From: CAZFMJ01 sp964520045
GTDB lineage: Bacteria > Elusimicrobiota > Elusimicrobia > Elusimicrobiales > CAZFMJ01
Reading direction: 5' to 3'
NCBI GenBank assembly: GCA_964520045.1
Contig: CAZFMJ010000012.1
Span: 1 to 49,719, forward strand
Length of the DNA: 49,719 bases
Below the pieces are notes generated by a model. That model was not told the DNA's origin. It worked only from the letters and a program-made list of their open reading frames with translations, and ran no database searches. The first letter of the stretch is position 1. Every line of letters starts with the position of its first letter. Of this stretch, positions 1-9,054 are shown in pieces. A program made the translations under genes and the position numbers.

Positions 1-2511
1 GTCAGAGGGCAATCCGTAGAGCCCGCCCATAGAAAGAGCCGCCACGGAGTTACCCTCATAGAGCTTTTGATCGCCACCGCCATATTCAGCATAGGCGTGC
101 TTGGATTTATAGGCGCTTTTATCCAGATTAATAAAGCCGTCCAGCATTCAAAATCAAAAAGTCTCGCCGTCAATCTTGCGCAGGAAAAAATCGAGAGTTT
201 GAAAAATCTAACCTACCAAAATCTTATCGTGACCAGAAGCACGGGTTCAAAAACCTGCGGAAGCGACGTTCTTTATTACGATTCCGAGTATTTCCCCAAG
301 GAAAGCCTGACCGTGGGCGATATCTCTTTCAGCAGGGCCGTTCACATCCGGAAAATTTATGAAGACGGCGGCGGGGATTTGGTCGGAGGCGACTGGGACG
401 ATTCCGACACCGGGCTCAAAGAAATTCTTGTGTACGTGACATGGGACAGCGGCGGAGAATGCAAGTATCTTTCCCTGCGGAATCTGCGCGACGATCAGGG
501 CCGCCTTGCGGTCGATTCCACCTTTTCCGGAAAAATCACTTCAGGCACCGTGCTGACCGGACCCACCATATCCGGCGCGAGAGTGGAAGTCATTGAAAAT
601 CCCGCATGGTCCAAGACCACGGATTCAAACGGCAATTACTCTTTCAATGTGGCGGAGGGAACATATACGCTTAAGGTCAGCGCGAACGGCTATTTTGACG
701 CGGTGCACGGGAATCTTAACGTGCCGGCGGGCACTATCAATACGCAGAATATCGCGCTTACAAAAAAGGCTTTCGGCACAGTGGCAGGATACGCGCACTT
801 GTGCGATCATCTTGTCATTTCAAGGCTTGCCGGAAGTTCTGTAACGACAGGGGGATTTTCGCAGGAATATGTCGAGATATTCAATCCCACCACGTATACA
901 TGGACTGTGAACGGGCAGATAGGGCTTAAATTCCAGCGGCGGGCGGTGCAGGATGCGTCAAAAAGAGCGATAGATATAACCTATCTTAATAGTTCAATAG
1001 ATTCGGGAGGGTTTTATCTGTTTGCGAACACGGGGACCGTCAACAGCGTTACGGCGGATGCCGTATGGAATGATACTGTGGGCGGAGCAAACGATATAAA
1101 TTTTACATATTTTAACCCTCCCTCCGACCCTAATATTATTCCGATAGATACGGACGGAGGCGACGAGGGAGCGGGAGCGGTGGAACTTTACCGCATTCCC
1201 GACAATGCCGTGCTTGACCAGTTCGGATGGAGCGGACACGGCGGGCAGACCCCCGCATTTTATGAAACAGCGTCTTTGGGTGAAGTTACGGGGCTTCAGG
1301 TCGGGGAGCAGTATGCAAGGAAATCAACGTCATGGGGATATGAAACTGTTTTGGGGCCGTCATATGACACCAATAACAATAATGTTGACTGGATAAATAA
1401 CGGCGCTCCGGCCCAGCCCCGCCATTATGCCACATCTCATCAGTCGATATTGGCCTGTACTCCGGCGAATCGCGGAGTGGCTTCAGTCCCCGACGGTTTA
1501 TCCTCGCCGTCTTATCTCGCCAGCGACAGCTTTTACATGGTCACCAATGTCGCCACAGGCACATGGAGCATGGTGATTTCTTCCGGACTTTTTACTCAAA
1601 CAGCGGATGTGACCGTCAGCGCCGGAGCAACGACAATTACCTCTCCCGCTTTGATTTTGCTGACTTCTTCAACCTCAAACGGCTATGTAACCGGAAGAGT
1701 TGTCAACGGCTCGGGAACCGGGCTCAATGGTATAAAGGTTTCGGCGTCCGGAATAACGCCGGTGAACACGAATTCGTCGGGATACTATGTGTTTTCGATA
1801 AGCAGCGGAACTTTTGACGTAACGGCAAATCCCGGCAATTATAATACCACATATATTCAGGATACCGTAAGTGCTGTGACCGTCGCGGAAGGGCAGATTG
1901 CGTCGGGAATAGATTTTACTCTGACAAACGGAGGAGGTATAACGGGATTTGTAACAACAAACGGCGTTGACGCATACGCCGGAGTGGCTGTCGACGTAAA
2001 ATTAAGCGGATTGTCAATGGGCACGGGTTTGTCCAATTCTCAGGGAATATTTACCGTAATCAATCTTCCCGTGGGGGTTTATGAAGTGGCGGCGTATGCT
2101 CCAAGCGGAGAAACAGTGTCTCCCAGCACTTATCCGGCCACCGTGGCGAGCGGTTTGACGGTGCATGCAGGCACATTTACCGTTTCAGGAGCTTTGGGAA
2201 CTTTGACCGGAACTTTGACGGCGGGCGGGTCTCTGATAAAAACAGGCGTGCTTGTGGTGGCGACAACCGGCACCATTTCGGGATCTTTGCCTCCGGATAT
2301 TGATTCCGCCCTGCGCGCGGGATCGGTAAGATATTATTCGGCTTCAAGTCTGGCCGACGGAACTTATTCTCTTTCGGTGCCGGGAGGAGAGACATATCAC
2401 GTATATTCATGGTACACCACGTATTCAATGGATGTGCCGAGCACTACGATAAGAAGCGGCAGCGGTGATGTCGAAGCAAGCAGCACCACATGGGTAAATT
2501 TTTCATGGTGA
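1..2511 (+). CDS. Large modular pseudopilin (PilV-like), start lies before the window
   Basis: The frame is open from base 1, so the start codon is upstream and 836 codons are visible. A class III (type IV prepilin) leader is clear: basic residues, then HG|VTLIELLIATAIF, with the cleavage glycine at visible residue 16 and the conserved Glu at +5, followed by a hydrophobic helix. Such leaders are cut by PilD-type peptidases and the helix packs into the pilus or pseudopilus. The rest is modular. Carboxypeptidase-regulatory-like beta-sandwiches lie at about residues 178-250, 562-638, 645-720 and 730-835. A lamin-tail-like stretch starting near EYVEIFNP covers about 290-480. This is far longer than ordinary minor pilins (about 150-200 aa), so it may be a tip adhesin. 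It overlaps the next pilin gene, suggesting one operon. The leader is certain; the role at the pilus tip is inferred. Confidence 0.85.
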   Translation, partial: VRGQSVEPAHRKSRHGVTLIELLIATAIFSIGVLGFIGAFIQINKAVQHSKSKSLAVNLAQEKIESLKNLTYQNLIVTRSTGSKTCGSDVLYYDSEYFPKESLTVGDISFSRAVHIRKIYEDGGGDLVGGDWDDSDTGLKEILVYVTWDSGGECKYLSLRNLRDDQGRLAVDSTFSGKITSGTVLTGPTISGARVEVIENPAWSKTTDSNGNYSFNVAEGTYTLKVSANGYFDAVHGNLNVPAGTINTQNIALTKKAFGTVAGYAHLCDHLVISRLAGSSVTTGGFSQEYVEIFNPTTYTWTVNGQIGLKFQRRAVQDASKRAIDITYLNSSIDSGGFYLFANTGTVNSVTADAVWNDTVGGANDINFTYFNPPSDPNIIPIDTDGGDEGAGAVELYRIPDNAVLDQFGWSGHGGQTPAFYETASLGEVTGLQVGEQYARKSTSWGYETVLGPSYDTNNNNVDWINNGAPAQPRHYATSHQSILACTPANRGVASVPDGLSSPSYLASDSFYMVTNVATGTWSMVISSGLFTQTADVTVSAGATTITSPALILLTSSTSNGYVTGRVVNGSGTGLNGIKVSASGITPVNTNSSGYYVFSISSGTFDVTANPGNYNTTYIQDTVSAVTVAEGQIASGIDFTLTNGGGITGFVTTNGVDAYAGVAVDVKLSGLSMGTGLSNSQGIFTVINLPVGVYEVAAYAPSGETVSPSTYPATVASGLTVHAGTFTVSGALGTLTGTLTAGGSLIKTGVLVVATTGTISGSLPPDIDSALRAGSVRYYSASSLADGTYSLSVPGGETYHVYSWYTTYSMDVPSTTIRSGSGDVEASSTTWVNFSW

Positions 2512-3068
2512 GACAAACGGCAGTTTTAAATCGTCGCTATTCCCGAATGCTGTTATCGGCTTGCCCGCCGTCCGTTTGGAGGGGAATCCATGGTTATACC
2601 CTTACGGAAGTTCTCCTGACCGTGGCTATAATAGGCATAGTTGCCTCCACCGGGCCTACGATAATGACTCAGATGACAAAATTTTTTCAGCTTAATCAGG
2701 CCAGGATAGCCATACAAAGAGACGGACGCTCGGCTCTGGACATAATCAACAGGCAGTTAAGGCAGGCGAAAGCGTCGAGCATAGTGGTAAGCCAAAGACC
2801 GGCGCAGCTGCCGTATTCCATGATAAGTTTTACCAGCATTGACGGCACAAGCTGGAAATTCTATCAGGAAGGCAAAAAGCTTTATACGATGCAGAATACA
2901 AGCACAAAAACTTTATGCGAAAATATCCGCTATATCGCTTTCAGTTACCCCAAAACCAATGACGACGCCATAATTTCAGTTGCTATAACTCTTGAAAAAC
3001 AGACTTATAGCGCTCAGACGAAAGCGCTTCAGCTGTCCGTGGAAAAAGTAAGGATAATGAATGATTGA
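2490..3068 (+). CDS. Pseudopilin (PilW-like minor pilin)
   Basis: A 192-residue protein with a prepilin leader: WRGIHG|YTLTEVLLTVAIIGIVAS, Glu at +5, then a hydrophobic helix, and a globular part with an N-terminal amphipathic helix (QARIAIQRDGRSALDIINRQ) typical of PilW/GspJ-like minor pilins. The first ATG is at 2490, 22 bases inside the upstream gene. A second in-frame ATG at 2505 would give a 7-base overlap. Neither has a good Shine-Dalgarno sequence, which fits translational coupling, and the leader is long for either choice. The stop overlaps the start of the next gene (ATGATTGA), so the three pilin genes are co-translated. PilW-like is by gene order and shape, not by a diagnostic motif. 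Confidence 0.85.
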   Translation: MGKFFMVRQTAVLNRRYSRMLLSACPPSVWRGIHGYTLTEVLLTVAIIGIVASTGPTIMTQMTKFFQLNQARIAIQRDGRSALDIINRQLRQAKASSIVVSQRPAQLPYSMISFTSIDGTSWKFYQEGKKLYTMQNTSTKTLCENIRYIAFSYPKTNDDAIISVAITLEKQTYSAQTKALQLSVEKVRIMND

Positions 3069-4311
3069 GAACAAAAAGGGAGCGGCATTGGTTATAGCCA
3101 TATTGCTGCTGGCTGTTCTTGCGATATTTGTGCCGGCTCTGGTTGAGTGGGTTAGACATGACACAAATGCGGGAATAAAGCAGAAGCGCAGTAGCACGGC
3201 TTTTCATCTTGCGGAAGCGGGTATAGACAGGGCGCGCTGGAAGCTTCTTGAAAAAATGGATAACTGGACGGTGTTGTCGACCGGAACTCTCGGGGGATAC
3301 GATTTCGACAGAGAATATGACGACGTGTCCGGCGGAACTTACGCCATCAAAATAACCTCCAGTCCGAGTAATGAAGACGAAAGAATCGTGGAATCCGTAG
3401 GGAGGGATTTGTCCGCCAATGAAATGAGGAAAGTCAGGGCTGTTTTTAGGAATACCGGCGCGGTTGATTTTGCCGTGCGGGCGGAACGGACTATTACGAT
3501 AGGAGCTTCGGTTAATTTGGAGTGGGGGCCCGTTATGTCCAATTTAAGCATAGTCACGGGCGGGAGGACATATCCGCGGTTTTACAGCGCCGGACATGTT
3601 TCCGATCAGGACGGCGGAGTGGTGGGAGCCCGCACCGACGACGTGCAGTGGTGGTCGTATTATAATATTCCCTCCGCTCCGCGGATAAGATTCAGCGTGT
3701 TTGAATCTTCCGCTATCGGTTCGGGAGACGCTCCGGACGGGTGCGGAAATGGGAACGATTCGACTTATAAACTTGACGGAAATGCGGTATTCAAAGGCTG
3801 CCAGGATACCAGCAATAAATCTTATTATATAACCGGAACAGCCAGTTTTCAGTCGGGAGGAAGCAGCGGTAATTTCATAATCGGCAATGTTATAGTTATG
3901 GGAGATTTATCTATCAGCGGAAACGGAGGGGGAAGCGGCAGTTATGACGCCGTGGTGCCCCCTAAAGCATGGGAGGAATACGGCAATAACTGGGCGCATT
4001 ACCAGGCTTTTGACACAGGCGAGCCGGCTACTTATGCGGAAGCGGTCAACATCAACTACAGCGCTTCCGCCTCGTATCACCTAAACAATGTTCTTGTAAG
4101 GGGATTTTTATACACCGGAGGCTCCCAGGGGCTTACGGGGGGCGGGAACGCAATTCTTAATGGAATTTTAATGTCGGCAAATTATGCCACGGCCGACACT
4201 TCCAATTTTACTATTTATTATGACGACGGAATAGCTTCCAATATACCGGTTTCAGGCCTTTCAATCAGTATGGTTTCGTGGGATGAAGTAACTCCGACTT
4301 GGCCGTTATAA
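3061..4311 (+). CDS. PilX-like pilus assembly protein
   Basis: A 416-residue protein. The N-terminus (MIENKKGAALVIAILLLAVLAIFVPAL) is a short basic leader plus one hydrophobic helix, followed by STAFHLAEAGIDRARWKL. That is the PilX N-terminal signature of type IV pilus minor components, with the usual AEAG(I/L) motif about 20 residues after the helix. The remaining roughly 340 residues are Ser/Gly/Asn-rich and beta-rich with one Cys pair (near CGNGN...KGCQD), and look extracellular. The ATG lies in the sequence ATGATTGA shared with the stop of the upstream pilin, an 8-base overlap. With its two upstream partners it completes a PilV-PilW-PilX order as in minor-pilin operons. No pilus motor or secretin gene is in the window. 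Confidence 0.8.
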   Translation: MIENKKGAALVIAILLLAVLAIFVPALVEWVRHDTNAGIKQKRSSTAFHLAEAGIDRARWKLLEKMDNWTVLSTGTLGGYDFDREYDDVSGGTYAIKITSSPSNEDERIVESVGRDLSANEMRKVRAVFRNTGAVDFAVRAERTITIGASVNLEWGPVMSNLSIVTGGRTYPRFYSAGHVSDQDGGVVGARTDDVQWWSYYNIPSAPRIRFSVFESSAIGSGDAPDGCGNGNDSTYKLDGNAVFKGCQDTSNKSYYITGTASFQSGGSSGNFIIGNVIVMGDLSISGNGGGSGSYDAVVPPKAWEEYGNNWAHYQAFDTGEPATYAEAVNINYSASASYHLNNVLVRGFLYTGGSQGLTGGGNAILNGILMSANYATADTSNFTIYYDDGIASNIPVSGLSISMVSWDEVTPTWPL

Positions 4312-4320
4312 GGGAGAAGA

Positions 4321-4413
4321 ACTGCTAGTCAGCTGGGCAACGAGACCGCTAGACGGCTAATGGAGAAACTGGGTAACCGGGCCTCTGGGTTACTGGGTGT
4401 CTGGGTTGCTGGC
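4321..4413. repeat. Heptad-repeat element, family D (CTGGGTN)
   Basis: This fills the gap between the convergent PilX-like gene and pyk. CTGGG recurs every 7-8 bases (CTGGGTAACC, CTCTGGGTTA, CTGGGTGT, CTGGGTTGCTGG). The complementary CCAG/AACC direction appears from the pyk side, where the repeat begins 10 bases after the pyk TAA. It is similar in sequence to 35617-35757. Confidence 0.65.
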
Positions 4414-4421
4414 AATCTCTT

Positions 4422-5846
4422 TTATAGTCTGACTGCGGCTATAATTCTGTTGTTATTTTGAGATATATCTTTTGTTTTTTGAGGGATACTGCATGCAATT
4501 ACTGCGGTATCCCCTTTTTTTGCGAATTTAAGTTTTTGCGCGGCCTTTTTTGCTTTTTTTATAAGCACGGCCAAATTTTTTCCGTAATTTTTTTCCGCGA
4601 TTGCCGTTACGCCGTGAAACATTGAAAAACGGGATTCATTTCCAGGTCTGCATATGGCTACTACCGGGCATTTAAGCCTCATCTGCGAAATCATGCGGAG
4701 AGTTTCGCCTGAAAAAACCGGCAGTATTACGGCTTTTGCTCCTATCCCATGCGCAAGCTCAGCCGCTGAAACGGCTATTGAAGCCGATAAAGCGCCGCCC
4801 GCTTGTGTTTCAAGCCTTGAAAGGCAGGGAGGGATATGCCTTTCGGTCTGTAAAAGGACTTTGGCCAGAATCCGCACGGCCGCGGACGGGTATTTCCCGA
4901 TTGATGTTTCAGCGGAGAGCATCACGGCATCCGCTCCGTCTAACACCGCGTTCGCAATGTCGGCAAGCTCCGCTCTTGTAGGGCTTGGGCTGTTTACCAT
5001 GGATTCAAGCATCTGAGTGGCTACAATAGAGGGCTTTCCCTGCCTTCTGCATTCCGCTGTTATTTCCTTCTGCGCAAACGGCACTTTTTCCAGCGGCAGT
5101 TCAACGCCCAAGTCTCCGCGCGCGACCATGACCATGTCCGATTCTTTTACTATTTCACGGAGATTTTCCATGGCAAGGCGCCGTTCTATTTTTGCTATTA
5201 CAAGAGGAGACGCGCCGAAGCGTCTGAGCATTCTTCTGACGGAGGAGATATCTTCTTTTCCTGAAACGAAGGAAACGGCCACGGCGTCTACCCCCGCGTC
5301 TATTCCGGCTTTAAGCAGGAGTCTGTCCCTGTCCGTGAACGCCTTAAGGGCTATGGCGGCGTTTGGAATGTTTATGCCGCAATTTGACCGTATGACGCAA
5401 TTGTTGACGGCTCTGCATAAGACGGCGGAACCGGCGGCTTTCAGCGCTTTAAGATGAGCCGCGCCGTCTGAAAGAAATATATCGTCGCCGGGTTTAAGCG
5501 ATTTTATGACCGACGGCAGGTGAAAAGGAATCACGGCTGAACCGGCATGCGGTCCGGCGGGTTTGTGCGAAAGCAGAATTTCGGCGCCTGCATTTATTTT
5601 AAGGCTGCCGGACTGAAGTTTTCCTATGCGCAGTTTCGGACCGGGAAGATCCTGCAGTACGGCCGTATGTCTGCCTGTTTTTTTCGACGCGGAGCGCACT
5701 GCTTTTATCATGGCAAAATGGGAATCAATGGTGCCGTGCGAAAAATTTAAGCGCGCGCAGTCCATGCCTGAATAAATAAGCCGGCGAATAATGTCTTCCC
5801 GCGCCGTAGAAGGCCCTAAAGTGCAGATTATTTTAGTCTTCGGCAT
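4422..5846 (-). CDS. pyk: Pyruvate kinase
   Basis: Converts phosphoenolpyruvate and ADP to pyruvate and ATP, the last step of glycolysis, in the cytoplasm. The 474 residues match the usual family length. Visible motifs: KIICTLGPST at the N-terminus, ARLNFSHGT, the active-site stretch IAKIE...MVARGDLGVELP, then GKPSIVATQMLESM and PTRAELADIANAVLDGADAVMLSAE with metal- and substrate-binding residues. A C-terminal regulatory domain is present (about residues 340-474). The ATG at 5846 has no Shine-Dalgarno and is preceded by an AT-rich TTGTTATTATT and then a family A repeat element. It is the last gene of the long minus-strand run that begins at infC. The stop TAA sits 10 bases from a family D element on the other side. 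Confidence 0.96.
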   Translation of the reverse strand: MPKTKIICTLGPSTAREDIIRRLIYSGMDCARLNFSHGTIDSHFAMIKAVRSASKKTGRHTAVLQDLPGPKLRIGKLQSGSLKINAGAEILLSHKPAGPHAGSAVIPFHLPSVIKSLKPGDDIFLSDGAAHLKALKAAGSAVLCRAVNNCVIRSNCGINIPNAAIALKAFTDRDRLLLKAGIDAGVDAVAVSFVSGKEDISSVRRMLRRFGASPLVIAKIERRLAMENLREIVKESDMVMVARGDLGVELPLEKVPFAQKEITAECRRQGKPSIVATQMLESMVNSPSPTRAELADIANAVLDGADAVMLSAETSIGKYPSAAVRILAKVLLQTERHIPPCLSRLETQAGGALSASIAVSAAELAHGIGAKAVILPVFSGETLRMISQMRLKCPVVAICRPGNESRFSMFHGVTAIAEKNYGKNLAVLIKKAKKAAQKLKFAKKGDTAVIACSIPQKTKDISQNNNRIIAAVRL

Positions 5847-5857
5847 AATAATAACAA

Positions 5858-5954
5858 GAGGGTAAATGGGAGATGGTAAAAGGTAGACGGTAAAACAACT
5901 TTTTTTCCCTTTTCTGTTTCCCTTTTACCTTCTTCCGGCTACCCTCTACCGTTT
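5858..5954. repeat. Heptad-armed palindrome, family A, copy 1
   Basis: Left arm 5860-5893 repeats GGTAAAT/GGTAAAA/GGTAGAC. An A-rich then T-rich centre follows, and the right arm 5919-5954 repeats the complement (TTTACC, CTACC). It fills the gap between the glycosyltransferase and pyk. The right arm runs into the glycosyltransferase gene and encodes its last four residues (NGRG) and its TAG stop. Confidence 0.85.
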
Positions 5955-7057
5955 AGCGTCTCTAAGTACACTTGTTCGTAATTTTTGACCATAAGCTGCG
6001 TGGAGAAATTATCCCGTATTGTTTTTTTTGCGGATAAGGCCAGGCTGTTTCTTAAGGGGACGTCTTCGCATAAACGGATTACGGCTTGCGCAAGTTCCTC
6101 GGGGTTTGCGGGAGGGCAGGTCAGGCCGTTTTGCCCTTCGTCAATAACTTCGCGCACCCCGTCTACCGAAGTCGCTATGCACGGCAGTCCCAAAGCCATG
6201 GCTTCCAGAAGGGCTATCGGTATGCCTTCCCACAATGACGGCAGTATGAAAATATCCGCCGCGCACAGCCATGGTTTTATGCAGTCTTTCGCTCCAGCCA
6301 GCATAACCCGCCCCTTCAGGCCTTTTGAATGTATCCGTCTTTCCAGCAGTTCTTTATACGGGCCGGTTCCGATGACGGCGCATTTTATATTGTGCGGCTT
6401 TTTTATTGAAGCCAGAGCGTCTATTAAGTATATATGGCCTTTTTGTCTGCTTAATCTTCCTACCGTAAGGATAAGGAGTTCGTCTTTTTTTATGTCAAGC
6501 CGGTTTCGCGTTTCTTCACGTTCTTTGGCGGAAAAAATCCAATGCGCGGGGTCTGTCCCGTTTTTTATCACAGCGGTTTTTTTCTTGTTATAATTCATGC
6601 TTTCCGTCATGAAATCAGCGCTTGCCTGCGATTCGCACACGGTAAGTTCGTCTTTTGTCAGAAAAAACTTGTCTATCCAGCGCAGCAAGAGGTTTCTTGA
6701 CCTGTAGTTTACCTCGGTAGAGGATACCAGCCGGAAATTCAATTTCTTATGTGATTTGGCCATGCGGGAGAATTGAATCGCCCTAAAAAGGAAGGCATTG
6801 ACTATGTCGGGATTGAATTTTTTTATTTCTTCGGCAAGTCTGCCTATATCAAAAGGCGAGGGGATATATCCCATATTAAGGCTTGAAACCGGGATTCCTG
6901 ATTCAGCTATAATCCCGGCTATGGGACCCAAAGGCTTTAAACTGATAACGCCGGCAACGGTGAATCTGCTTTTATCAAGGCCTGTTATTATGGAGTGAAG
7001 CTTCCGCTCTGCCCCGCCGAACGTGGTGGATGTTATTACGTAGACGATGCGAATCAT
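5939..7057 (-). CDS. GT4-family glycosyltransferase
   Basis: A 372-residue GT-B-fold glycosyltransferase of family GT4, transferring a sugar from a nucleotide-sugar donor to an envelope or lipid acceptor. The N-terminal Rossmann half starts IRIVYVITSTTFGGAE with the acceptor-side GGAE loop. The C-terminal half carries ILTVGRLSRQKGHIYLIDAL and the donor-binding EX7E-type motif in PSLWEGIPIALLEAMALGLP. There is no membrane segment, so it is a cytoplasmic or peripheral enzyme. The start at 7057 lacks a Shine-Dalgarno. The last residues NGRG and the stop come from the adjoining family A repeat. Its neighbour is a DegT-type aminotransferase, so an amino-sugar glycan pathway is plausible. The exact donor and acceptor cannot be read from the sequence. 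Confidence 0.9.
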   Translation of the reverse strand: MIRIVYVITSTTFGGAERKLHSIITGLDKSRFTVAGVISLKPLGPIAGIIAESGIPVSSLNMGYIPSPFDIGRLAEEIKKFNPDIVNAFLFRAIQFSRMAKSHKKLNFRLVSSTEVNYRSRNLLLRWIDKFFLTKDELTVCESQASADFMTESMNYNKKKTAVIKNGTDPAHWIFSAKEREETRNRLDIKKDELLILTVGRLSRQKGHIYLIDALASIKKPHNIKCAVIGTGPYKELLERRIHSKGLKGRVMLAGAKDCIKPWLCAADIFILPSLWEGIPIALLEAMALGLPCIATSVDGVREVIDEGQNGLTCPPANPEELAQAVIRLCEDVPLRNSLALSAKKTIRDNFSTQLMVKNYEQVYLETLNGRG

Positions 7058-7070
7058 ATATAAGCGTAAC

Positions 7071-7150
7071 TACAGGCTGTTTAGGCTGAAGGCTGAGGAC
7101 TTATTAATCTCTTATTTGTGCCTCTTCAGGCTAACAGCCTTCAGGCTGTC
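7071..7150. repeat. Heptad-armed palindrome, family B (AGGCTGA)
   Basis: Left arm 7071-7098 (ACAGGCTGT, TTAGGCTGA, AGGCTGAGG) and right arm 7120-7150 (CTTCAGGCT, AACAGCCTT, CAGGCTGT) are partly complementary around an AT-rich centre. It lies between the aminotransferase and the glycosyltransferase and encodes the C-terminal RQPEGC and TAG stop of the aminotransferase. The design matches family A but the sequence differs. Confidence 0.75.
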
Positions 7151-8270
7151 TTTTATAAAATTTTCCGATTTCTTCGCAGACCCGCGCAATTTGCGGTTCT
7201 GTTATTCCGTCATACATGGGCAGTGATAAAACTTCCGAAACCATTTTTTCGGTAGCCGGAAAATCTTCCGGTCTATATCCCAGAGCCGCATAGACCGGCT
7301 GGCGGTAAAGAGGAACCGGATATATAACCGCAGTGGCTATCCCGGCCGACTTAAGATGCAGAGCCAAGGCATCGCGCTTCGGAGCATGTATTGTGTAGGC
7401 ATAAAAAGACTGGCTGTATCCCGCGGAAGCGGCGGGAGGCGGGGTTACCGGCAGTCTTTTCAGCCCCTGCTCGTAAAGATCCGCTGTTTTTTTTCTTCCT
7501 TCAGTCCATTGTTTCAGGTATTTCAGCTTTACCCTTAAAATCGCAGCTTGTATTTCATCCATGCGCAGGGTTGAGCCTTCGGCAACATGTTCATATCCGG
7601 AGCTGCTTCTTCCGTTGTGGCGCAGCTGTCTGCATTTAACGGCTATAGAGTCGTCATTTGTGGTCACTGCCCCGGCGTCTCCGCAGGCTCCCAGATTTTT
7701 GCTCGGATAGAAACTGAAAGCGCCTGCATGGCCTATGGCGCCTGTGACTTTTCCGTCATATTTAGAAAGATGGGATTGGGCGCAGTCTTCAATAACTTTT
7801 AGATCGTGTTTTGCGGCGATATCCATGAATTCCCTCATTTTAGCCGGATAGCCGTAAATATGCACAGGTAGAACCGCTTTTGTATTTTTGGTTATCTTTT
7901 TGGAAACCGCCCCGGGGTCAAGGCATCCCGTCCGGGGGTCTATGTCGGCCAGAATGAATTTGGCTCCCGTAAGGGTTATTGAGGATGTGGTGGCTATGAA
8001 TGTAAATGGGGAGGTTATAACTTCATCTCCGGGGCCTATGCCGCATGCTCCGAGAGCGATTTGTATAGCGCTTGCTCCTGAAGAGCAGGCTATGCAGTGT
8101 TTCGCGCCGATTGCCGCGGCAAATTCATTCTCAAGGGCGGAGGTTTCGGCTCCCAGTATAAATTTTCCTGATTCAAGCACTTTGACGGCCGATTTATTTA
8201 TTTCTTTCTGAATCGCCTTGTGCTGAAATGTTAAATCCAGAAACGGTATATTTTGTTCTCTCGTTTGCAT
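7131..8270 (-). CDS. DegT/DnrJ/EryC1-family aminotransferase
   Basis: A 379-residue PLP-dependent sugar aminotransferase of fold type I, transferring an amino group to a nucleotide-linked keto sugar. Motifs: IPFLDLTFQHKAIQKEI at the N-terminus, the cofactor pocket CSSGASAIQIAL, TSPFTFIATTSSI, the Asp of VIEDCAQSH that contacts the pyridine nitrogen, and the PLP lysine in FSFYPSKNLGACGDAGAV. The ATG at 8270 has a strong Shine-Dalgarno (GAGGAG, 8 bases before). It lies 31 bases after tlyA. The C-terminus RQPEGC and the stop are encoded by the family B heptad repeat, which suggests the end of the gene was rewritten by the element. The product sugar cannot be told from sequence alone. Confidence 0.92.
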   Translation of the reverse strand: MQTREQNIPFLDLTFQHKAIQKEINKSAVKVLESGKFILGAETSALENEFAAAIGAKHCIACSSGASAIQIALGACGIGPGDEVITSPFTFIATTSSITLTGAKFILADIDPRTGCLDPGAVSKKITKNTKAVLPVHIYGYPAKMREFMDIAAKHDLKVIEDCAQSHLSKYDGKVTGAIGHAGAFSFYPSKNLGACGDAGAVTTNDDSIAVKCRQLRHNGRSSSGYEHVAEGSTLRMDEIQAAILRVKLKYLKQWTEGRKKTADLYEQGLKRLPVTPPPAASAGYSQSFYAYTIHAPKRDALALHLKSAGIATAVIYPVPLYRQPVYAALGYRPEDFPATEKMVSEVLSLPMYDGITEPQIARVCEEIGKFYKRQPEGC

Positions 8271-8301
8271 AGTTAGTTCTCCTCAACAGGTATTATACAA
8301 A

Positions 8302-9054
8302 TTAACCAGAAGCGGTTTTTCGCAGGCGCCAGAGGTATTCGATATTGCCCTTGGCGCCTTTTATCGGAGACTCTATCAGACCAAGTTCTTTAACCGCGTA
8401 TCCGGGCAAGTTAAGAGATGTAATAAATTGACGTAGTGAATTTACCGCTTCCATTCTGTTTTCTTCCGTTTTTACAATACCTTTAGGCGTTTGTTTCGGG
8501 GATAATTCAAACTGCGGTTTTATTAAAGCCACAATATCGGCATTTTCTGCCAGAGAGTTTATCACCGGCAAAAGCACAAGTTTAAGGGAAATGAATGAAA
8601 CATCAATGACCGCGAGCGAAGGGGGGGGAGAGAATAAGCCGGGCGTGAGAAACCGCGCGTTTGTCCCGGGGATAAAAACAACCTCCGGTTTTTTTTTAAT
8701 TTTATCATCCAGCTGGCCTTTGCCGACATCGACGGCATAGACTTTAGACGCGCCTTCCTGAAGCAGGCAGTCGGTAAATCCTCCCGTCGCCGCGCCGATG
8801 TCGGCGCATTGCAGGCCCATTACATTAATTTTAAAAACGTCGATTGCGGCTTTAAGCTTAAGCCCGCCCCGTGAAACATAAGGGCAGGCGGAAGCAAGAA
8901 TTTCAAGTTTATCCGAATCTTTTACGCAATGCCCGGCTTTGTAGGCGGGCAGGCCGTTTACGGTCACTTTTCCCGCCATTATGGCGGCCTGCGCCTTGGC
9001 GCGCGAAGTGAAAAGGCCGCGTTTGACCGCTTCGCAGTCAAGCCGCGTTTTCAT
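8302..9054 (-). CDS. tlyA: TlyA-family rRNA methyltransferase
   Basis: A 250-residue protein with an N-terminal S4 RNA-binding domain (RLDCEAVKRGLFTSRAKAQAAI, residues 4-60) and an FtsJ/RrmJ-type SAM methyltransferase domain (CADIGAATGGFTDCLLQEGA motif I, then VYAVDVGKGQLDDKI). TlyA enzymes 2'-O-methylate cytidines of 16S and/or 23S rRNA; older annotations call them hemolysins. A run of eight G at 8621-8628 encodes three prolines (FSPPPSL) and is a possible slippage site. The start ATG overlaps the end of xseB by 17 bases, so the two are translationally coupled, an arrangement also common in other bacteria. Confidence 0.93.
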   Translation of the reverse strand: MKTRLDCEAVKRGLFTSRAKAQAAIMAGKVTVNGLPAYKAGHCVKDSDKLEILASACPYVSRGGLKLKAAIDVFKINVMGLQCADIGAATGGFTDCLLQEGASKVYAVDVGKGQLDDKIKKKPEVVFIPGTNARFLTPGLFSPPPSLAVIDVSFISLKLVLLPVINSLAENADIVALIKPQFELSPKQTPKGIVKTEENRMEAVNSLRQFITSLNLPGYAVKELGLIESPIKGAKGNIEYLWRLRKTASG

